Made by a program: the position numbers and the translations under genes
Notes under the pieces: generated by a model
Seen by the model: only the letters and a program-made list of their open reading frames with translations
What the model was told of the DNA's origin: nothing
Databases searched by the model: none
Shown: piece by piece, positions 1 to 5,824 of the stretch
Layout: each line of letters opens with the position of its first letter
Numbering within the stretch: position 1 is the stretch's first letter
Source: an uncultured Gammaproteobacteria bacterium
GTDB lineage: Bacteria; Pseudomonadota; Gammaproteobacteria; Arenicellales; Poriferihabitantaceae
DNA: 10,409 nt
Reading direction: 5' to 3'
NCBI GenBank assembly: GCA_938021685.1
Contig: CALIFM010000108.1
Span: 1-10,409 of the forward strand

Positions 1-1
1 A

Positions 2-274
2 TCGGCAAGAGGGCAGGAATGCACACTAAACGTTGCTGGCGTCTGCAATTATCAGGAAGAGACAGTCGTATTCAACCACTTCCCATCCGAGATTGCAGGA
101 TATAAGAGCACAGACTTATCGGGAGGTTTTGGCTGTTCAGATTGCCATGACTGGATTGATAGGCGGGTAAGCAGCGATGACGAAGAAAGGGAATTTTATA
201 TGAGGCGCGCTCAAGTACGAACCATGACGAGATTGGTTGAATTAGGCGTCATTAGCATCAAGGGCGTGGGATGA
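2..274 (+). CDS. YbcO/DUF1364-like phage nuclease, 5' end outside window
   Basis: Reading from base 2, the frame stays open for 90 codons to a TGA at 272-274; the start lies before the window. The translation opens with SARGQECTLNVAGVCN and continues with FNHFPSEIAGYKSTDLSGGF and GCSDCHDWIDRR. The ARG-x-CT-x(3)-GVCN block, the central His and the CSDCHDxID block are the landmarks of the YbcO/DUF1364 family, small lambdoid-phage proteins of about 95 residues with an HNH-like fold and an inferred nuclease role in recombination or DNA processing. The Cys and His residues probably bind metal or form the active site. Only a few N-terminal residues should be missing. Its stop overlaps the next start (ATGA at 271-274), so the two are probably translationally coupled. 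The family assignment is from remembered motif pattern; no search was run. Confidence 0.8.
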   Translation, partial: SARGQECTLNVAGVCNYQEETVVFNHFPSEIAGYKSTDLSGGFGCSDCHDWIDRRVSSDDEEREFYMRRAQVRTMTRLVELGVISIKGVG

Positions 275-642
275 GCTTTAAAGACTGGGATGAAGATAGG
301 GTAAGGCAGCACAATGAAGAAGTCAGACGAAAACGTTTTGGTAAGTCTAACGGTTCCAGTGAAATCGCCAAAAATGAATCAATACGTGACGATGCCGCTG
401 AAGAGCAGGATCATGCTCCCAAGCCTTTGCCACAAGTTGTTATTCGCTTCACTCACTACGTTAGAAGGCTGGCCGATTCCGACGCGTACATTGGAAAGTG
501 GTGGACAGATGGAATCGTTGAGGCGGGGATACTATTCGATGATTCACCAGAGTACGTCCAAGAAACGAGGCACCGCCAAGTCAAAATTGAGCAGTGGCAA
601 GAAGAGAAGACTATCATCGAGTTAATAGAGGCAACCGCTTAA
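271..642 (+). CDS. RusA-like Holliday junction resolvase
   Basis: This 123-aa protein has a charged, probably flexible N-terminus (residues 1-52) followed by a compact domain. The domain contains VRRLADSDAYIGKWWTDGIV and then AGILFDDSPEYV. The spacing D69-x-D71, K76, D80-G and D90-D91 matches the acidic metal-binding pattern of RusA resolvases (DxDN..K...D.......DD), which cut four-way DNA junctions as dimers during phage recombination. The Asn usually found after the second Asp is Ala72 here, so this is a divergent member. The closing VKIEQWQEEKTIIELIE is the final beta strand typical of small phage RusA-like proteins. The ATG overlaps the upstream stop, and GGG-rich sequence lies just before it. 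RusA beside YbcO is a common pairing in the nin-type region of lambdoid phages. The fold call is moderately sure; enzyme activity is inferred. Confidence 0.65.
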   Translation: MSFKDWDEDRVRQHNEEVRRKRFGKSNGSSEIAKNESIRDDAAEEQDHAPKPLPQVVIRFTHYVRRLADSDAYIGKWWTDGIVEAGILFDDSPEYVQETRHRQVKIEQWQEEKTIIELIEATA

Positions 643-989
643 TGCTAGTCAAAGGTGACCAAGGCTTCATTGATTTAGGTATCGATGTTGAACGCTATAA
701 CCGGCACGATATATTTGAGCCATTGGGACATATCTACGGAGACCACAAGATTGCTCTTGAAAAAGGTCAATTCAGAAAGGCCGATGCATTACTGGATTAC
801 GCTGAGCATTACTATTCCATTCACGTTGTCAGTGAGCACTTCCGACGATACGACAAAATGAGTGAAGATGAATTGGCCAACATGCTCGCGCGTCGGAATC
901 CATCAGGGATTAGAACTTACCTGCCACCACACAAACGCAAACACGGCAGCTGTGGATACGTGAAGCGATTACGCACCCGTTTGACTTAA
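642..989 (+). CDS. Small hypothetical phage protein
   Basis: I do not recognise this 115-aa protein. I chose the ATG at 642 because it forms a TAATG overlap with the RusA-like stop and has a GAGG ribosome site at 628-631. The frame is also open from a GTG at 594, but that would run 48 bases into the upstream gene. Residues 1-85 look mostly helical and acidic (for example FRKADALLDYAEHYYSIHVV and KMSEDELANMLARR). The last 25 residues are strongly basic (YLPPHKRKHGSCGYVKRLR), which suggests nucleic acid binding. No signal peptide or membrane segment is visible. Its place at the end of an early-type operon, facing the late genes, is where lambdoid phages often keep antitermination or regulatory genes, but the sequence does not resemble lambda Q and no function is assigned. 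Confidence 0.7.
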   Translation: MLVKGDQGFIDLGIDVERYNRHDIFEPLGHIYGDHKIALEKGQFRKADALLDYAEHYYSIHVVSEHFRRYDKMSEDELANMLARRNPSGIRTYLPPHKRKHGSCGYVKRLRTRLT

Positions 990-992
990 ACG

Positions 993-1006
993 TTATCGTT
1001 CGATAA
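993..1006. repeat. Perfect short inverted repeat
   Basis: TTATCG TT CGATAA is a perfect 6-bp inverted repeat with a 2-base centre, three bases after the stop codon of the last plus-strand gene. In RNA it could fold as a 5-bp stem with a 4-base loop. It is AT-rich and weak, with no U-tract on either strand, so it is recorded as a repeat and possible protein-binding site rather than a terminator. Confidence 0.4.
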
Positions 1007-1056
1007 ATTAGACGTGTCACCCGCTGGTTGTCTCCCCATCCAAGGAAGGCCAACGG

Positions 1057-1074
1057 GCGTTATCTTCATAACGC
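1057..1074. terminator. Possible weak bidirectional terminator hairpin
   Basis: GCGTTAT CTTC ATAACGC forms a perfect 7-bp stem with a 4-base loop. It lies in the 132-base gap (990-1121) between the converging blocks, where a shared terminator would be expected. Just upstream, 1020-1027 (CCCGCTGG) and 1050-1057 (CCAACGGG) form a second stem of 7 pairs out of 8 around a 22-base loop. Neither strand has a good U-tract after the hairpin, so classical intrinsic termination is doubtful. Nothing else is visible in this gap. Confidence 0.3.
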
Positions 1075-1121
1075 AATCTTAAAGCTAGCCCCTAACCGCC
1101 AAAAGATTGCAGACGCGTTTG

Positions 1122-2189
1122 TTATTGCCAGACTCGAAAGGAATCGATGACAAGTTGATCGTTGAAATTCATGGGCGCATCACCAGGGTAGGTGCCGCCC
1201 ACGGCTAAGTTAACAATGGCGCACATGGGCTCTTGCGGAATCATGCCGGGGTCACAAACTGACGCCACTGGAACACCATCTATTGACCACACCAGCCTGT
1301 CAGATCGCCATAGGATAGAGAACGTGTGAAACTGTTCGTGCCATGCGCTTTTATCTAATAACGTCACAGGGCCAATTGAGCGGCCACCTGTGGATTGTGT
1401 AACCACTTGCGAGTTATGAACTTGAATCATATCGTTGCAAGGGCCAATCAATCGATCACTGGGCTGGGCAAATTTATTAACCCCAAACCCATCAACCGAC
1501 CAATGAGAGTCAGCATCATCGGTCATGTGCAAAGCAAGCTGCATGTGCCTATCGTTGACGCTTTCATGCGCTTCACACATGATCGGGTATTCCATTATGT
1601 CGATTTCATGAGGGCGAGATTGTGAGAAATCAGAATCGAGTAAGAAAAACGCTGGCCATGACCCACACGTCTTGGGTAGTTTGCATCTAAGCTCAAACAG
1701 TCCGAACTTAAAATCTTGCTTACCGTAGGTGTTAATGTTTCCAGATATGAAGTTTTGTGGCGCTGGCGAAAAGTCAGAACTATTAATTGCAGGCTTTAGC
1801 GAGTATTCATTTCGTATCGCACGGATAACCAGCTGCTCTTGAGTGTTAACTGTAAACGGGTTAAATATTGAGCCGCTTAAATCATTTGAATAATAGTGTT
1901 GGCGTTCACCGTTTATTGTCATAAATTCGCCATTTGTACGCATTCTGTCACGCGTCCAAGGCAAGGTATCGTCAACTTTTGAATAATCTAATCCACTTGA
2001 ATTCCATGGATTAGAGAACACTAAATCCATGCCTTCAGGCGCTATAGGACTCGATAGGGCCCCGCAAGCCTCTCTAGCGCGAGATGACCAGCCCGCCATG
2101 AATGTATCAAGCTCATAAAACAAAGACGCACTGTTGCCAGCTGCGCCAACATCAACAACGTTCGGTACTGGATTTGTAAAATAGGGCAT
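1122..2189 (-). CDS. Tail-associated glycoside hydrolase family 16 protein
   Basis: This 355-aa protein carries a GH16 catalytic domain from about residue 50 to the end. The signature HEIDIMEYP spans residues 194-202, with E195 as predicted nucleophile, D197 as assisting acid and E200 as general acid/base. It is the beta-bulge form ExDxxE, seen in laminarinases, agarases and carrageenases rather than lichenases. Other family landmarks are GLFELRCKLP and GSWPAFFLL (163-184), WHEQFHTFSILW (283-294), WSIDGVPV (301-308) and NLAVGGTYPG (327-336). The domain resembles the ExoK/ExsH exopolysaccharide glycanase branch. There is no signal peptide, which fits a virion part rather than a secreted enzyme; the first 45 or so residues may be the tail-docking part. 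The start overlaps the upstream stop (TAATG), and it is the last gene of the tail operon, where receptor-binding or depolymerase genes often lie. The exact substrate cannot be read from the sequence. Confidence 0.88.
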   Translation of the reverse strand: MPYFTNPVPNVVDVGAAGNSASLFYELDTFMAGWSSRAREACGALSSPIAPEGMDLVFSNPWNSSGLDYSKVDDTLPWTRDRMRTNGEFMTINGERQHYYSNDLSGSIFNPFTVNTQEQLVIRAIRNEYSLKPAINSSDFSPAPQNFISGNINTYGKQDFKFGLFELRCKLPKTCGSWPAFFLLDSDFSQSRPHEIDIMEYPIMCEAHESVNDRHMQLALHMTDDADSHWSVDGFGVNKFAQPSDRLIGPCNDMIQVHNSQVVTQSTGGRSIGPVTLLDKSAWHEQFHTFSILWRSDRLVWSIDGVPVASVCDPGMIPQEPMCAIVNLAVGGTYPGDAPMNFNDQLVIDSFRVWQ

Positions 2190-2404
2190 TAGAGATTCGC
2201 TAATTCATCCGGCGAGCAACAGAACGCACTGACCTGGTAGGGCTCATCTGGAATCGTGAATGTGTACTCATCATCTTGGATTGATGTTGAAACAACTTCT
2301 CCATTTATGATCAACGACCAAGCAACCATAAATGTCTCACTACATCCGCTGAATTTCAACGTCTTATTTTCACCGGCACATATTCCGCCTTCTGCACTAA
2401 TCAT
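2189..2404 (-). CDS. Small single Ig-like domain tail protein
   Basis: This 71-aa protein has no signal peptide or membrane segment. It looks like one beta-sandwich: GGICAGENKTLKF, then VAWSLIINGEVV, then YTFTIPDEPYQVSAFCC. The order (ICAGE motif, Trp strand, TI-x-P turn, Tyr strand ending in Cys) matches the N-terminal Ig-like domain of the 534-aa tail protein encoded at 5824-7428, which has IICAGESYLYVG, IELEWSQLSGP and TITPNLPGTYRLQLCATY. Cys9 and Cys62/63 sit at the ends of the domain, where a disulfide could close it. It follows the 549-aa gene by 7 bases with a good ribosome site and overlaps the GH16 gene by one base. It could be a tail-tip decoration or an adaptor for the GH16 protein; that role is inferred from position. 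Confidence 0.75.
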   Translation of the reverse strand: MISAEGGICAGENKTLKFSGCSETFMVAWSLIINGEVVSTSIQDDEYTFTIPDEPYQVSAFCCSPDELANL

Positions 2405-2409
2405 ATTTG

Positions 2410-2413
2410 CCTC
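2410..2413 (-). promoter_or_regulatory. Ribosome binding site of the 71-aa gene
   Basis: On the minus strand, GAGG is followed by a 5-base spacer (CAAAT) and the ATG at 2404. The site overlaps the TGA stop of the upstream 549-aa gene (TTTTGAGG). It supports the chosen start and suggests this junction, unlike most others in the operon, relies on its own ribosome site. Confidence 0.7.
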
Positions 2414-4061
2414 AAAATGATGTCACTGAGATGTCGCCACTGACGCTGACCGAGCTTATGACTGCAAAGCCTACTCCAGCAATTCTTTCGAATTCAATGC
2501 CTATGGTTATAGGTTCATCAATTTGGCAAGTTATACAGGCTTCAACCACAGATAAATTTACACAGACATTATTGCCCGCACCTGAATCATTGAACTGAAA
2601 GGGCAACGGCATAGAAGATGACACTTCCACGCCTCCGCAATAAACCACGTAATTTACGGCAAACCACGCCTCTTCCTCCATATTGCCAGCGGCAGGCCCA
2701 CTAAAGCAGGCCGTCATGTTTCCATTCAACGCCCATTTTCGCTCAGGTGGCCATGGCACAGGAAGAGGATTTGGCGGCGGGTTTGGCAATGCCACTGCAC
2801 CCACCAAATCTTGCTGTTGATCTTCGCTCGTTATACTTACATCGACTTTGTATTGAATGCATTCTATGGGCTGTCTATCACAGGCAACCTGATGAACCGC
2901 TTCAGCCTTATCCTGAATTGGCTTTAGGTTTTTCTCGAAACTTAAGCACTTGCTGGGTTGCTTTAATCTTTCTCCTAAGGTCAGATTTTGGCGACGGAAT
3001 AACCAAAAGCACCAATCAGCGGTTATATCAGCGTTTACAGAATTATCTGGCCTGTCGGTCACATCGTCGCAGATTAACTGATCATTGTGCCCTATGACCA
3101 ATGTTTCCCCTGGAGGGCAATTACCGCAACCAAGAACTGGTATTTGATAGCAGCGATTGCGCAAGAATGATTGGTTTGGTCTATCGTCTGGCAGTTCAAT
3201 ACGTGCGCTAAGGCAAAATTCAGGATCAGATTGACACCCGATAATGGGCTGAATATCGTAGAAATTTGCACCTCTAAAATCGCGCGGGCAAAATACTATT
3301 TTTCCAAAGCCAAGCCACGCTGTCTCTGTAGGCACATTGGCTGCAATGATGGTTGGCTGCAACGGATCGTATTCAACATCTTGCAAGCTTATGCATTCAA
3401 CAATTCTAGAATTAGAACTATAAGCATCACAAAGTGTATTCAGTGAATCAACCATGAGGAATAGAGCTTCCATTCCAAATCGACATTCAGGTGTCAAAGT
3501 GCAAGGTATCCAAAAATTAGACCCTAAGCCTCTTTGTGCAATGCAAGCCAAACCTCCGCACAACGATAGATTCCATAGCGCGCCTCTCGTTAAACCGCCC
3601 TCGTTACTGGTGGAAACGAAAGAGCCTCTTGCGCATATTTCAATGCCTTCACCGGTATCACAATCTGCGGTTACAACCACCGCCCCAATCGATGTATCTG
3701 GATCTTCTTGGGCTCTGAATGTGGCAACCGGCTGACCTCCACACCTTATGGTCACTTCAATATCGGTGTCGCCTTCAAAGTTGCCGTTCGGGAACTGAAA
3801 TACACTTCGGTAGGTAATCATGAAAATGCATTTTTGAATATTTCCGGTTCTTCGTCCAGAATCTTCAATGATGGTTACGCATTCATCTTGCGGAAAAGCA
3901 GTGTCACCTCTAAGGGATGTGTTTATAGGGCGGCACCCTATATCAAAGTTATTGGTTTCGGCCGCGTTTGCGATGGCTTGTATGGAATCAAGCGCAGGTA
4001 TTATGGTGCTTTCATCTAAGCATTCTGAAAAATCTATGGGCGTGTAACCGCTAATAGCCAT
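2412..4061 (-). CDS. Large cysteine-rich tail-tip protein, family not recognised
   Basis: I do not recognise a family for this 549-aa protein. It lies after the hub-like gene, where a central fibre or tip protein would be expected, so a virion tip role is inferred from position. It has 29 cysteines (about 5%), no signal peptide and no membrane segment. Two beta-rich regions look alike: about 76-172 and 446-549. Each has a CGG turn (RCGGQPV at 106-112, YCGGVEV at 474-480) followed by two cysteines 9 residues apart (C134/C143 and C500/C509). Between them lie a middle part with paired cysteines (GCGNCPPGE, 311-319) and a proline-rich linker (ALPNPPPNPLPVPWPPE, 424-440) that probably separates the last domain. 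The start overlaps the upstream stop (TGATG) and has a GAGG ribosome site 7 bases upstream. It could be a receptor-binding protein or a scaffold for GH16. Confidence 0.75.
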   Translation of the reverse strand: MAISGYTPIDFSECLDESTIIPALDSIQAIANAAETNNFDIGCRPINTSLRGDTAFPQDECVTIIEDSGRRTGNIQKCIFMITYRSVFQFPNGNFEGDTDIEVTIRCGGQPVATFRAQEDPDTSIGAVVVTADCDTGEGIEICARGSFVSTSNEGGLTRGALWNLSLCGGLACIAQRGLGSNFWIPCTLTPECRFGMEALFLMVDSLNTLCDAYSSNSRIVECISLQDVEYDPLQPTIIAANVPTETAWLGFGKIVFCPRDFRGANFYDIQPIIGCQSDPEFCLSARIELPDDRPNQSFLRNRCYQIPVLGCGNCPPGETLVIGHNDQLICDDVTDRPDNSVNADITADWCFWLFRRQNLTLGERLKQPSKCLSFEKNLKPIQDKAEAVHQVACDRQPIECIQYKVDVSITSEDQQQDLVGAVALPNPPPNPLPVPWPPERKWALNGNMTACFSGPAAGNMEEEAWFAVNYVVYCGGVEVSSSMPLPFQFNDSGAGNNVCVNLSVVEACITCQIDEPITIGIEFERIAGVGFAVISSVSVSGDISVTSF

Positions 4062-5824
4062 CAGTAGACCTCATAGCAGTTATTGTCGCATTCATCTTCT
4101 GTCTGCGGTATTGGATTGTCACAGCTAAAGAACGGCAAGCTATTGATATCAAACCTTGATCGTTCCAAACATAATTCCATGCACGAATCACGGTGTCGAT
4201 AACGCTTACTGATTAAACGCCATAGGTTATTGGAGCCATCCCAGCGGCGGGTTTTGTCATGATCAACTATTCCGTAGGATCCAAGCGTTAAATCGCGCCC
4301 AATCGACACTGGGATATCGAAGCAGATTTCACGGGTTGCGTTCTGTTTTTGACAACGAATACGCTGAGCTTGTACTTTAGCTAGGAACGCTGTCTCTTCA
4401 CCAATAAACCGAGTAGTCTTGGTGCTTTGCTTTGGTATTCTGTGCCGCTTTCGATCACAGGGCTCAAGTAGTGAATCACCGGAAACGTTTAACGCTGTGG
4501 CTCTGGTGTTCTCAGTATCAACACTTTCAGCCCAATTTTCTAGGCTGTAATTTATGTATGAGTCGGTAACGTAATCGTTGTTTATTTCAATCGAGAGAGT
4601 GTTCTTAACCATCTGCTCTGAAGTGATAACAAAGTCCGGGCTGTTGGGTTCTGGCGGTCTTGCATCGCTTATGGTTGCTCTGTCGCCGTCATACACTAAT
4701 GAGAACAAAAACCCACAGGCTGCTTCTTCGAGTAAATCGGCAGCGTCTTCTTGATTGCAAATAACTACAGGCTCTCGAATATAGAACAATGGATTGTTGC
4801 ACTTATATTTCTCAAAAGCTGCATAGTCAATGACTCGACGTGGCTCCAGTTCTTCATCACAGCACAGCTCAGTTTGCCCATCTAAATTCATACATTCAGT
4901 CATTACCCGGCAAATCATGTCGGCTACGTGAATGTCTTCGAAGTACGGTGAAATCATTATTGGTTCACCCACTTCATGCTCTTCGATTTCAGTACCGCAG
5001 ACGCCGCGCTCGATTAGATCCAAACGCCATCGATTGATGGTCGTATCCAGAACACCGCGAACACGCACAATCTCTTTTCCAATACACGCATATTGGGCCG
5101 TATTCATGCAATCATTATTGTTAGCGCTAGGCTCAACAGTTTGATTGATTATTGAATTACCCACTTGATCATCAGGTAAAGCGCCGTTGTCATTTTCTCG
5201 AAGCCCATCAAGTTGAACGCCAAGGGTTAACGGAACCGGGTCGCCTGCCTGATCAATGAGCTGCTTATTTCCACAAACCCCACCATCAGCCAATTGAAAC
5301 GGGTCTTTGATCTTTAAGCAATACTCACAGCCACCGCGCCGGGTAGCAATTGAATAGGTATCCAGCACACCGTGAATTTCTATAAACTGATCCAATGACT
5401 GCATGGTTGAATCCCCAATGAAAATATCCACTGGCAAGCCTTGAACGTATTCGGTGGTCTCGATCAGTGCGCCAATTGACGGGGTAGATGCGCATTCTTT
5501 ATCTTCCAAACACACGGTCCAAGTGCCGCGCTTTGAAAACGATGATCCGGTTTCAAGTTTTACCGGGGCATGCTGGCAGCTACTGATGCAAGCCGATACG
5601 CTTGGGATCTCTAAGCGGGCAATTAACGGAAGCAAAACAGAGAATGAGCAATTGGTCGCGAACCAGAATTCTTCTGTATTGCAAACGTAATCACATCGGC
5701 TTTGGCAGGTGAAAAATGTATTGGCGCAATCTGATGTTGCAGTACACGGTGCCACGCCATTTTCTAACGGACAGCGTGCAAAGCGCATTCTCATCAGAAC
5801 GACTTGTTGACCAGCATTAGCCAT
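4061..5824 (-). CDS. Tail hub-like structural protein, cysteine-rich
   Basis: This 587-aa protein opens with a beta strand and a dense cysteine cluster: RCPLENGVAPCTA (17-29), then C33, C40 (NTFFTCQ), C44, C48, C59, C79 and C83. The pattern GVAPCTA...C.NT..TCQ is one I recall from a family of siphophage tail proteins encoded after the tape measure gene, usually seen as GVAPCTAS...CFNTRATCQ. Later blocks also fit: IHGVLDTYS and CLKIKDPFQLAD (150-180), VRVRGVLDTT (254-262), RGVCGTEIEEHEVGE (273-287) and the acidic helix QEDAADLLEEAACGFLF (358-374). It has 32 cysteines, with a last cluster in ECDNNCYEVY at the C-terminus. By position it should be the hub that closes the tail tube. Lambda gpL, a tail-tip protein, is known to hold an iron-sulfur cluster, so metal binding is possible, but disulfides are an equal alternative. 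Confidence 0.7.
   Translation of the reverse strand: MANAGQQVVLMRMRFARCPLENGVAPCTATSDCANTFFTCQSRCDYVCNTEEFWFATNCSFSVLLPLIARLEIPSVSACISSCQHAPVKLETGSSFSKRGTWTVCLEDKECASTPSIGALIETTEYVQGLPVDIFIGDSTMQSLDQFIEIHGVLDTYSIATRRGGCEYCLKIKDPFQLADGGVCGNKQLIDQAGDPVPLTLGVQLDGLRENDNGALPDDQVGNSIINQTVEPSANNNDCMNTAQYACIGKEIVRVRGVLDTTINRWRLDLIERGVCGTEIEEHEVGEPIMISPYFEDIHVADMICRVMTECMNLDGQTELCCDEELEPRRVIDYAAFEKYKCNNPLFYIREPVVICNQEDAADLLEEAACGFLFSLVYDGDRATISDARPPEPNSPDFVITSEQMVKNTLSIEINNDYVTDSYINYSLENWAESVDTENTRATALNVSGDSLLEPCDRKRHRIPKQSTKTTRFIGEETAFLAKVQAQRIRCQKQNATREICFDIPVSIGRDLTLGSYGIVDHDKTRRWDGSNNLWRLISKRYRHRDSCMELCLERSRFDINSLPFFSCDNPIPQTEDECDNNCYEVY
4069..4072 (-). promoter_or_regulatory. Ribosome binding site of the 549-aa gene
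   Basis: On the minus strand, GAGG is followed by a 7-base spacer and the ATG at 4061. The site lies inside the last codons of the hub-like gene (GCTATGAGGTCTACTGATG), and start and stop overlap by one base. It supports this start codon. Confidence 0.65.

Noticed and set aside
314..625. 103-codon plus-strand frame inside the RusA-like gene
   Set aside because: It is the +1 shadow of a gene with clear RusA motifs, rich in Ser, Lys and Arg without protein-like pattern.
594..641. GTG start at 594 for the small plus-strand protein
   Set aside because: It would extend 48 bases into the RusA-like gene. The ATG at 642 has a stop/start overlap and a GAGG site.
987..1065. Integron attC-like site between the converging blocks
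   Set aside because: CGGGCGTTAT recalls the end of some attC sites, but no matching inverted left end or RYYYAAC/GTTRRRY pair is present.
2747..4019. Plus-strand frames of 90-116 codons opposite the 549-aa gene
   Set aside because: They lie opposite a gene with coherent protein features, overlap one another and give no recognisable protein. They are shadow frames.
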